Of a stretch of 64,000 nt of DNA, positions 16,271-23,940 are shown in pieces (position 1 is the first letter of the stretch; each line of letters opens with the position of its first letter). Source of the DNA: CAVTQY01 sp963736975 (lineage in GTDB: Bacteria > Pseudomonadota > Alphaproteobacteria > Acetobacterales > Acetobacteraceae); assembly GCA_963736975.1 (NCBI GenBank), contig CAVTQY010000001.1:4092001-4156000 (forward strand). Direction: 5' to 3'. The translations under genes and the position numbers were made by a program. A model generated the notes under the pieces. It saw only the letters and a list, made by a program, of their open reading frames with translations. It was not told where the DNA came from and did not search any database.

Positions 16271-17211
16271 CGGCCTGCCTCCCCATTCTGATTACCTGTC
16301 ACCCGCCTGGCGGCCAGTTCCAGCAGTTCCGGCACGGCTTCAATGTACCAATAGGTGCTCTCAGGCTTAGTGTGGCCGAGATAGGTTGTCAGCTTGATCA
16401 TCTCGCGGGCCGGGTCCTTGCCCGCGCGATACCATCCGAGAATGGTTCGGGCGGGGAAGCTGTGCCGGAGATCATGGATGCGTGGGCCGCGGCCGTGGCG
16501 TCCGTACAGCTGCTCGGGGCGCAGGCCGATACGCTGGCAGACGATCGCGAAGTTGTAGCGTGCGCTGCAATCATCCGGCCGGGTGCCATGGTCTGTCGCG
16601 AAGAAGCATTGCGGCGTGAAGCCCAGGAGCCGATCTCGCTCCCGAGCATAGGCGACCAGGCGTGAGGTGATGCTATCGTGGATCGGCACGAACCGAGCCT
16701 TGCCGCCCTTGCCGCGCCGGATGGTCAGCACACCCAGATCAAGATCGACGTCATCGATGTCGAGCACCAGGGCTTCGCTGATCCGCAGTCCAGTCATCGC
16801 GATGAGGCCGAACAGGGTCGAGAAGGTCAGCCCGCGCATGCCATAGACCGAGGGTAACGCCGAGGCGGCGGCGATGATCTTCCCAATCTCCTCTTCGCTG
16901 TAGATATACGGCCGGGAGCGTCGGGACCGGTTTGGAATCAGACCCTGCGGCGGAATCTCATGGGCCGGATTGAGATTATGCAGCCACTGCGCGAACAGCC
17001 GCACGATGCAGAGCCGAGCAGCCCAGGTTTGTCGGCTTGCGTGGCCGAACATTCCCTGCCACTTCACGAACAGGCCGGTGCTGACGTGATCAGCGCCCTG
17101 GCTTTCGGCGAAGGCGATGAAGCGTCTCAGTATCCGCTCGCTCGTGCGGAGCTCGTAGCCCAGACTGCTCCGAATCGTCAGGTAGCGATCGAGTTCTTGG
17201 CGGAGATTCAT
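16267..17211 (-). CDS. Tyrosine recombinase RitB
   Basis: A 314-aa recombinase, the smallest of the trio, as in described RIT elements. The N-terminal core-binding part (RQELDRYLTIRSSLGYELR) is followed by the catalytic set: MTGLRISEALVLDIDDVDL, RRGKGGKARFVPI, IHDLRHSFPA, YLGHTKPESTYWYIE. Both ends overlap the neighbouring recombinase genes by four bases, so the three proteins are probably made in fixed ratio and act as a complex. Confidence 0.9.
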   Translation of the reverse strand: MNLRQELDRYLTIRSSLGYELRTSERILRRFIAFAESQGADHVSTGLFVKWQGMFGHASRQTWAARLCIVRLFAQWLHNLNPAHEIPPQGLIPNRSRRSRPYIYSEEEIGKIIAAASALPSVYGMRGLTFSTLFGLIAMTGLRISEALVLDIDDVDLDLGVLTIRRGKGGKARFVPIHDSITSRLVAYARERDRLLGFTPQCFFATDHGTRPDDCSARYNFAIVCQRIGLRPEQLYGRHGRGPRIHDLRHSFPARTILGWYRAGKDPAREMIKLTTYLGHTKPESTYWYIEAVPELLELAARRVTGNQNGEAGR

Positions 17212-18431
17212 TTTGCACCTCCCGTGCTCGGCCAGGTCTGGGCGATCGAGCGGAGGCCCTCGATATCCACCTTGGCGTAGATGAGAGTGGAGGCGCGTGA
17301 ACGATGGCGCAGCATATCACACACCTCATCCAGTGATGCCCCCTTGCGCACGAGACTGGTCGCAAGACTGTGGCGCAGGACATGCGATCCGACATAGGGG
17401 GATGGCGGCTTCACGCCGCAGCGGGCGAACGCATCCTTGAGGATGGCGTTGAGCACCTGCCCGTCCTTGAAAGGGCCGTGTGGCGCGCGGGCACTGACGA
17501 ATAGAGCGCGCGACGTGGACACGCGGTCATGGCGGATATAATCCGCCAGTGCTTCGCCAACGTCGGGTGGAATCGGCACCCGATCATGCCGCTGCCCCTT
17601 GCCCCGTATGATCAGCTCGCCAGCTCGCCAATCGATATCGTCGAGCTGAATCGCAATCACCTCTGGAGCTCGCAGACCAAGGCGCGCGAGCAGAAGAATC
17701 ATCGCATGATTGCGCCGTCCGAAGCGGGGATCGCTTCGCACAGCGGCAAGAACAGATTCCACCTGTTCCGGCTCCAGATGACGGGGGAGCCGCGCGGCAT
17801 AGCGCTGCGCGACCTTCGGGATGCATAGCGCCAGATTGGCGGCGGTCAGCCCCTCCTTGAACAGATATTGGAAGAAGTTACGCAGGTGCGTCGGCTGGGT
17901 CTTGTCCCGATACGGGCCCTTGCGCCCCGTCTGCCGTTGAAGGAAGGCGACGATGTCACTGGGTGCAATCCGACCGAAGTCGAGATCCTTATCGCCGAAG
18001 CGAAAGGTCAGGAATCGGTCAGCGACGTACCAACAGCTAGCGATCGTCTTGTTGCTGAGCCCCCGCTGGCGAAGAAGATAATCCTCGTAATCGCGGCGCC
18101 GGGCGGCGCGGGCCATCTCCGCTGGCGTCGGTGGCGTTGGCGACCTCGCCATTCCTTGCACCACCAGATACTCGGCGAAGCGCTTGGCGATGAAAACAGC
18201 ATATTGCTGGCGGTCGCAGCACCATGATGTTCGACGAACCAGATCAGCCGCGACATCCGGCGTCAGATCGCCGAGTGCCACGCCTTGCTCTTCCATCAAC
18301 CGGAAGAGCCTCCGGATCGAGCGCAGATAGACGTTGATCGACCCTCTAACGTAGTTCAACCGTTCCAGCTCGGCGCGATATTGGTCGATGATCACGTCGA
18401 GCTGCATCGGCTCATCTGTTGGATCGGACAT
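17208..18431 (-). CDS. Tyrosine recombinase RitA
   Basis: A 407-aa recombinase, first gene of the trio, with an N-terminal extension before the core-binding domain (DYEDYLLRQRGLSNKTIASC). Catalytic residues: Arg in RLGLRAPEVIAI, Lys in RGKGQRHDRVPI, SHVLRHSLAT, the His in MLRHRSRAST and Tyr in LIYAKVD. LRHRS replaces the more usual LGH form but keeps the histidine. The ribosome site AAGGAG is inside a hairpin (18436-18459), suggesting translational restraint of the whole operon. Confidence 0.9.
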   Translation of the reverse strand: MSDPTDEPMQLDVIIDQYRAELERLNYVRGSINVYLRSIRRLFRLMEEQGVALGDLTPDVAADLVRRTSWCCDRQQYAVFIAKRFAEYLVVQGMARSPTPPTPAEMARAARRRDYEDYLLRQRGLSNKTIASCWYVADRFLTFRFGDKDLDFGRIAPSDIVAFLQRQTGRKGPYRDKTQPTHLRNFFQYLFKEGLTAANLALCIPKVAQRYAARLPRHLEPEQVESVLAAVRSDPRFGRRNHAMILLLARLGLRAPEVIAIQLDDIDWRAGELIIRGKGQRHDRVPIPPDVGEALADYIRHDRVSTSRALFVSARAPHGPFKDGQVLNAILKDAFARCGVKPPSPYVGSHVLRHSLATSLVRKGASLDEVCDMLRHRSRASTLIYAKVDIEGLRSIAQTWPSTGGAK

Positions 18432-18435
18432 GTCC

Positions 18436-18459
18436 TTGCTCCTTGTTGTTGAGGAGCAA
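18436..18459 (-). promoter_or_regulatory. Hairpin that covers the ritA ribosome site
   Basis: TTGCTCCT (18436-18443) and AGGAGCAA (18452-18459) form an 8-bp stem with an 8-nt loop. In the minus-strand transcript the AGGAG of the ribosome site, a few bases before the ritA ATG at 18431, is in the 3' arm and would be sequestered. It could equally be a protein-binding dyad. Confidence 0.5.
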
Positions 18460-18598
18460 AGGATGCCGCGCGGCTATCGGTGGTGTCCCAGTTACTCTCA
18501 CACAAAGCAGGGAAAAGCATCCAGTCGAAGACCTTGCGCCAGGTACGGAAGTTCGACCGCGCCAGCGGTGCTCAGGTGCAGCTACCGCTGGGTCGCTA

Positions 18599-19606
18599 TT
18601 AGCGAGGCGAATCGCTCTTCTTGGCCGACTGCCTGATCTCAGACGGGGTCGCGCCGTAGCATCGCCGGAACGTGCGATTGAAATAGGAGAGATCGCCGAA
18701 TCCGACTTCGAACGCCACGGAGCTGATGCTGAGATGGCCATGGCGCGGATCGGTCAACATTCGGTGGGCATGTGCAAGTCGCCGGCCGAGAACGACGGCG
18801 GAAAAGGCTAGACCTTCACCCTCGAAAAGCTTGTGAACATAGCGAGGCGTCACGCGTTGGCGCTGCGCGACAGCGGCGACGGTCAGATCGCAGTCGCCTA
18901 GATTCGCGGTTATGTCAGCCATGATCGCGCACAACCGGGCTGCCCGAATGCCGCGCCCCTCGGCGATCGCCCGGCTGTCCCGCGTGGCGCCGACGATCGC
19001 TGCGACTAGGTCGTGAATATGGGTGACGACCAGCCGCCGGAGCTCCGGTGTTTGCAGGGGCTGCCCTTGAACTATCGCACCGGCGTAGGTGACAAGCAGA
19101 TTGAGCGTATCCGTACCGCGGGGCACGATTCGGATTGGAGCGTCGTCGAATCTCCCGACGAGCGGCGCAACGGCTTCGCGTGGAACGCGGAATCCGATGA
19201 AGCGGGCCGGCGTCGGGCGGACGATCATGAATCCGCCCGATCCGCGCGTGGCCAGCATAGCGTCACCGTCGTGGAGCGCTAGCTCCCGGTCACCTTGTTG
19301 CGTAATGCTGGCTCCGCGCAAATTTACTGCGAGCAGGGGATCGTCCTCACTGCCCGAAACGGAACCTCTCGGTCGGGCGGCTTGGCGGAGTCCGCAGAGC
19401 GTGCCGGACATGACACCGAGGCGGGGCAACGCCCGTTTGGTGATGTCGGCATAGACAGGACAGTTCGGGAGGGGCTCCAGCGGCTCGATCTTGCCGGGCA
19501 GATTTGTGCGCTCGTAGAGTTCGCGCACCGCCCTGGCGCGCGCTGCTTCCGGCAGACCGTCGGTCGAAAACCGGAGCGAGCCGCATGCATCCTGCACGAG
19601 CATCAT
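18599..19606 (-). CDS. AraC-family transcriptional regulator (RIT cargo)
   Basis: About 335 aa. The C-terminal 100 residues are the AraC double helix-turn-helix (CDLTVAAVAQRQRVTPRYVH, then ISSVAFEVGFGDLSYFNRTF and the closing FRRCYGATPSEIR). The N-terminal part fits an AraC-binding-like sensor domain (LAVNLRGASITQQGDRELAL, DGDAMLATRGSGGF). I prefer the start MMLVQDACG at 19606; an upstream in-frame start adds 23 residues. It is divergent from the monooxygenase gene, with the two starts about 170 bp apart, so it probably controls that gene in response to an aromatic or similar substrate. Confidence 0.88.
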   Translation of the reverse strand: MMLVQDACGSLRFSTDGLPEAARARAVRELYERTNLPGKIEPLEPLPNCPVYADITKRALPRLGVMSGTLCGLRQAARPRGSVSGSEDDPLLAVNLRGASITQQGDRELALHDGDAMLATRGSGGFMIVRPTPARFIGFRVPREAVAPLVGRFDDAPIRIVPRGTDTLNLLVTYAGAIVQGQPLQTPELRRLVVTHIHDLVAAIVGATRDSRAIAEGRGIRAARLCAIMADITANLGDCDLTVAAVAQRQRVTPRYVHKLFEGEGLAFSAVVLGRRLAHAHRMLTDPRHGHLSISSVAFEVGFGDLSYFNRTFRRCYGATPSEIRQSAKKSDSPR

Positions 19607-19774
19607 TGGCGATCCCTCCTCATCGAGGGCAAAGGGAAGGTCGCTTGGCAAGCCTCGGCGGAAATTATCGCACAAGTTCGCTCCCGTTCAAATCAATGTT
19701 CCCTCCGGTCCAAGTCCCCCCTTGGCGATCCGGTTAACCTCACGCGCGTGACGGCACCTCCATCGGAGGGGATG

Positions 19775-20902
19775 ATGCCCGAAGTGGAGACAGTCCTGAT
19801 CGTCGGCGGCGGGATCGCCGGGCTCACGCTCGCGCGTGCGCTCCACCGGCGAGGCTTCGCAGTGGAGCTGGTCGAGCGCGGCACGGAGTGGCGTGCCGAG
19901 GGCGGCGGGATCGCGGTGCAGGCCAATGGCGTGCGCATGTTGCGCACGCTCGGCCTCGACGCTGCGGTGGAGCAAGCTGGGGCGCGCCTCCCGCGGTGGT
20001 CGTTCTGTGACCAGGCTGGCGAGATTCTGTCGGATAACGATCTCAAAGCGCTGTGGGGCGATGTTGGCCTTTGCATCGGCATCGAGCGAATGCGACTGCA
20101 GCAGGTTTTGGTCGCCGGCGTGCAGGGCGTCGCTTGCCGACTGGGCACCTCGATCTCCTCTCTAACCCAGCACGATGACCGCGTGTCAGTCACCTTCAGC
20201 GACGCCTCGTCCGGCGTCTACGATCTGGTCGTCGGCGCAGATGGGATATCATCAACTGTGCGCACACTGATGCTGGGCACGATCTCGCCCGCCTACACGG
20301 GCGCCATGGCCTGGCGCAGTATCTCGCCGATCCGGCCTCGCGACCTCACCAGTTTGCGGTTTTTGCTCGGCGAGAATCGCTTCTTCGGACTCTGCCCGGT
20401 GGGCAACGGGCGCACGTATGGTTTTGGCAACATCACAGAGCCGCGCACCCACGAGCCGATGGCCGGTCGGCTCGACCGCCTGCGCTTCCGCTTCGCTGGC
20501 TTCGGTGAAATCGTTCAGGAGTATCTCGCTGCGCTGGAGCGCGACGAGCAGATCCATTGTGGACCGGTGGACTGGCTCGCGCTTGAGAAGTGGCATAGTG
20601 GCCGGGTGGTTCTGATCGGCGATGCTGCACATGCGAGTTCCCCGATGATGGGCCAGGGCGGCTGCATGGCGATGGAAGATGCATGCGTGCTCGCCGAGAG
20701 TCTGCTCGGGAAAGCCACACTAGCCGACGCCATCGAGTGCTACGTCGTGAGGCGGCGGCCGCGGGTGAACTGGGTGCACCAGGAAAGTGAGGCCGTCGCC
20801 CGCAGCTTTCGCCTCCCGCCTGCCGTGCGCAACCACGCCCTGCGGCAACATGGCGAGCAAATGTTCCAGCGCCGCTTCAAGCCGCTCGTTGCAGCGCCGT
20901 AG
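19775..20902 (+). CDS. FAD-dependent monooxygenase (RIT cargo)
   Basis: A 375-aa class A flavoprotein monooxygenase. The Rossmann motif is VLIVGGGIAGLTLARAL, the second is YDLVVGADGISSTVR (the DG motif), and the ribityl-binding GDAAHASSPMMGQGGCMAME follows. It has the length of salicylate-hydroxylase-like enzymes, and the substrate is not deducible. GGAGG at 19765-19769 supports the ATG at 19775 (another ATG lies at 19772). It sits alone on the plus strand inside the RIT element, divergent from the araC-type gene, and no transporter or further catabolic gene accompanies it. Confidence 0.9.
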   Translation: MPEVETVLIVGGGIAGLTLARALHRRGFAVELVERGTEWRAEGGGIAVQANGVRMLRTLGLDAAVEQAGARLPRWSFCDQAGEILSDNDLKALWGDVGLCIGIERMRLQQVLVAGVQGVACRLGTSISSLTQHDDRVSVTFSDASSGVYDLVVGADGISSTVRTLMLGTISPAYTGAMAWRSISPIRPRDLTSLRFLLGENRFFGLCPVGNGRTYGFGNITEPRTHEPMAGRLDRLRFRFAGFGEIVQEYLAALERDEQIHCGPVDWLALEKWHSGRVVLIGDAAHASSPMMGQGGCMAMEDACVLAESLLGKATLADAIECYVVRRRPRVNWVHQESEAVARSFRLPPAVRNHALRQHGEQMFQRRFKPLVAAP

Positions 20903-21120
20903 GTAGTGGAGGGCCGATAATGCGTTCGGGGGAGAATGGCAAGGATGGAGTTAGGGGCAGGAACTCCTCGCTGAGACACTGCATTCGGCTCCGGCTCTCA
21001 TTCAACATTATGCCGAACACCGCGTCGCCAAAAGACTGCGATTTCAGCAGCCAGCCGCCACCACGCGGCATAATCCGAGCTTCGGCATTATGACCGTTAT
21101 GCCGATATCGGCATAAGGCG
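20903..21120. repeat. Right end of the RIT element: inner, terminal and palindromic repeats
   Basis: The inner repeat ATTATGCCGAACACCGC (21007-21023) and the terminal 28 bp (21065-21092, ending TTCGGCATTATG) are exact inverses of the left-end copies. A perfect 20-bp palindrome TTATGCCGATATCGGCATAA (21097-21116) lies between the terminal repeat and ardC and has no counterpart at the left. About 100 bp of unique sequence separate the monooxygenase stop from the repeats. Confidence 0.88.
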
Positions 21121-21423
21121 CACGCCAGCGGCGCGCCGCACCGGCTCAACCGCGATCTCTCCGGCTCTTTCGGCTCCAAGAAGTATGCGTTCGAAGAGCT
21201 GGTCGCCGAGATGAACGCCGCGTTTTGCTGCGCCTCGCTCGGCATCGTGCCGACCGTGCGCCATGCCGATTACATCGGCTCCTGGCTCGAGGTGCTGCGC
21301 GAGGACAACCGCGCCATCGTTCGCGCGGCATCGCAGGCGAGCAAGTCTGCCGACTTCCTTCTCGGCTTTCTTCCCGGCGATGGCGCACAAGCCTCCCCCG
21401 CGAATGAGCAGGTGGCCGCGTGA
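21121..21423 (+). pseudogene. ardC: ardC antirestriction gene, 3' part
   Basis: Continues ArdC from the second histidine of HELGH: HASGAPHRLNRDLSGSFGS, KYAFEELVAEMNAAF, then HADYIGSWLEVLREDNRAI and ASKSADFLLGF. This is the C-terminal zincin-domain half, including the conserved Glu-containing helix EELVAEM that supplies the third zinc ligand. It has no start of its own and is separated from the 5' part by the RIT element. Confidence 0.9.
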
Positions 21424-21539
21424 CGCGCCTGCTGTTGCGACAATGAGCCGGCCGTCACGCAAAGCCGGATTTGTGCGGATGCGCATCTCCGGATCCGCGG
21501 ATATCCGGCTTTCCAGAGGAAGAGGGCTGCGCCGGTCTT

Positions 21540-21585
21540 CGTGACGGGTTGGAAGCCGAAAGAGAGTCTTTCGGCGCCCGTCGCG
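21540..21585 (+). ncRNA. Structured leader RNA, copy 2 (before parB)
   Basis: Outer stem CGTGACGGG (21540-21548) with CCCGTCGCG (21577-21585), as in copy 1. The inner stem is GCCGAAAGA/TCTTTCGGC (21555-21563 with 21567-21575), entirely different in sequence from the ardC copy but in the same place. GGAGA follows and parB starts at 21598. Preservation of pairing with changed bases is direct evidence for RNA-level selection. Confidence 0.7.
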
Positions 21586-21597
21586 GAGACAATCCCG

Positions 21598-23731
21598 ATG
21601 GCTACTGCCGTTCAGAAGATCACCCTGTCGTCGTCGCGCGACATCCCCTTCAACAAGCTCGTTCTCTCCCAATCGAATGTCCGGCGCGTGAAGGCCGGCG
21701 TCTCGATCGAGGAGCTGGCGGAGGACATCGCCCGGCGCACGCTCCTGCAAAGCCTCAATGTCCGGCCGATCCTCGACGCCGAGGGCAGCGAGACCGGCAT
21801 GTTCGAGGTTCCGGCCGGTGGCCGGCGCTATCGCGCGCTCCAGCTTCTCATCAAGCAGAAGCGTCTCGCCAAAACGGCGCCGGTGCCCTGCGTCGTGCGC
21901 GATCCGAGCGTCGACATCTCCGCCGAAGAAGACTCGTTGGCGGAGAACGTTCACCGCGCGCCGCTCCATCCCCTCGACCAGTTCCGCGCGTTCCAGGCAT
22001 TGCGCCAGAAGGGCCAATCTGAAGAGGAGATCGCTGCCGCCTTTTTCGTCGGCGTGAAGGTCGTGAAGCAACGGCTGCGCCTCGCGGCGGTGTCGGAGAA
22101 GCTGCTTGACATCTATGCCGAAGACGGCATGTCGCTCGAACAGCTCATGGCGTTCACGGTGACGAACGATCACGCACGCCAGGAGCAGGTCTGGGAGTCG
22201 CTGCAGCGCTCCTACAGCCAGGAGCCCTATCAGATCCGCCGCATGTTGACCGAGCGGACGGTACGCGCATCGGACAGGCGTGCTCTGTTCATCGGCCTCG
22301 ACGCTTATGAGCAGGCAGGCGGCATCGTCATGCGCGATCTCTTTCAGCAGGACGACGGCGGATGGCTGGAGAATGTCGGCCTGCTCGATGTGCTGGTCGC
22401 CGAGGAGCTCAAGGCCGAGGCGGAGAAAATCGCGGCCGAAGGGTGGAAATGGATCGAAGTGAATGTCGATTTCCCGTTCGGCCATACGCATCAGTTGCGC
22501 GAGCTCGAAGGGACCCCGACGGACCTCACGGCCGAGGAACAAGCGACGATCGAGGCCTTGAAGGCCGGGTACGCCAAGCTTGAGGCGGAATACGAGAACG
22601 CCGACGAGCTGCCCGACGACATCGATGCCCGTCTCGGCGAAATCGAAACGGCGCTCGCCGCCTTCGAGGATCGGCCGGTGAGCTACGATCCCGCCGAGCT
22701 CGCTCGCGCCGGCGTCTTCGTCAGCGTCGATTCGGATGGCGGCCTCTCGGTCGATCGCGGCTACGTCCGGCCGGAAGATGAGCCGCCTGCCAGCACAAAT
22801 ACGGACGGCGACGCCGGCAGCGACGGCGATGCGAGCGACGGTGGCGAGCCTTCCGCGCCCACCATCCAGCGCGCCGTGATCACGATCGGGGGCCAGCCCG
22901 AGGTCGAGGAGGACGAGGAGGACACCATCAAGCCGCTGCCGGACCGGCTCACGAGCGAGCTGACCGCCTATCGGACGCTGGCGCTGCGGGACGCGGTGGC
23001 GAACAATCCCCACGTCGCGATAACAGCGTTGCTGCACAAACTCTGCCTGGACACTTTCCAGCACAGCGCGGCGGGCAGTTGTCTCGAAGCCTCAGGTACG
23101 GCACGTGTTCTTCTCAATCCAGCCACCTGACTTGAAGGACGGCTCGCCCGCGAAAGCGGTCGCGGAACGGCATGAAGGCTGGAAGGCCGACTTACCGAAG
23201 GACGAAGCCACTCTCTGGGACTGGCTCGCGGCTCTCGACGACGCCAGCCGCGCCGCGTTGCTCGCGCACTGCGTCTCCTTCGGGGTCAATGCGCTCTACG
23301 AGAAAGGCGACCGCTATGGCGGCCCGGGCATCTCGGTTCATGGCGTGCAGCGTCGTCTCGTCCAGGCCGACCGTCTCGCGCGCGCAGTCGGGCTCGACAT
23401 GGTCGAGGCCGGCTGGCGGCCGACGGTCGATAACTATCTCGGCCGCGTCACCAAGCCCCGGATCCTCGAGGCGGTACGCGAGGCGAAGGGCGAAGAGTCC
23501 GCGCAGCTCATCGACCACCTGAAGAAGGCGGACATGGCGAAAGAAGCCGAGCGCCTGCTGGAAGGAACCGGCTGGCTCCCCGAGCCGCTGCGTACGTCTG
23601 ATGCCGACACCACGGAGGCAATCGACGGCAATGTCGCGGAGGGTGGCGAGGCTCTGCCCGCCTTCCTCTCCGACGACGAGGAAGGCACCGAAGAAGACGC
23701 GGACGAGCCTGCCGTGATCGCCGCGGAATAA
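21598..23731 (+). pseudogene. parB: ICE ParB-like protein gene with a +1 frameshift
   Basis: A ParB/Spo0J-family protein of about 710 aa when repaired, typical of this ICE family. The ParB nuclease-like domain includes LVLSQSNVRR, FEVPAGGRRYRALQ and DSLAENVHRAPLHPLDQFRA. A KorB-type HTH follows (EEEIAAAFFVGVKVVKQRL, LSLEQLMAFTV). A long acidic region leads to the C-terminal domain. The frame ends early at 23130; the conserved continuation VFFSIQPPDLK, DWLAALDDASRAALLAHC and DRLARAVGLDM is in the next frame up to 23731. The shift looks like one extra G around 23092-23095, after CLEAS. ATG 21598 is chosen for its position after the leader stem. Confidence 0.85.
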
Positions 23732-23940
23732 TGACCACGAGCGGGGCGGCATTTGCCGTCCCGCTCATATCTCTGATTATCGCGATCAGCGCCCGGCCAT
23801 CGCGTCGGGCGCTTTCGTTTTGAAGCATCGCCAGCATCAACAAGAGAGCGAGAGGTCGGCCGGGAGGGGTTTGAGCCGATCGGGATCGAGAGAGAGCGCC
23901 CGGCGGCTCGGCCCGCACCCGCTCTCCCGAGGTCTCCTTC
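23732..23940 (+). other. Leader region before the strawberry-notch gene
   Basis: A 209-bp spacer. GAGCCG and CGGCTC could pair around a GAGAGAG loop, and CTCCCGAGGTC lies before the ATG. This vaguely resembles the ardC/parB leaders, but the outer stem is missing, so I do not count it as a third copy. Confidence 0.35.

Larger units (their letters stand above)
15191..21120. mobile_element. RIT (recombinase-in-trio) element with cargo genes
   Basis: A 5.93-kb insertion in ardC. It carries three overlapping tyrosine recombinase genes (ritA-ritB-ritC, reading leftward), then an AraC-type regulator and a flavin monooxygenase as cargo. The ends carry inverted 28-bp repeats (15191-15218 and 21065-21092) and inverted 17-bp inner repeats (15259-15275 and 21007-21023). 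The right end has a further perfect palindrome at 21097-21116. Limits were set by restoring the ardC frame and could move by the two shared bases CA. No target duplication is evident, as expected for tyrosine recombinases. Described RIT elements usually carry the three recombinases only. Confidence 0.88.

Noticed and set aside
21097..23064. Very long minus-strand open frame (655 codons)
   Set aside because: It lies opposite ardC and parB, whose families are clear. High GC content keeps the antisense frame open; it shows no family resemblance.
23867..23940. Third copy of the ardC/parB leader RNA before the helicase gene
   Set aside because: Only the GAGAGAG loop and a short stem are similar; the CGTGACGGG outer stem is missing.
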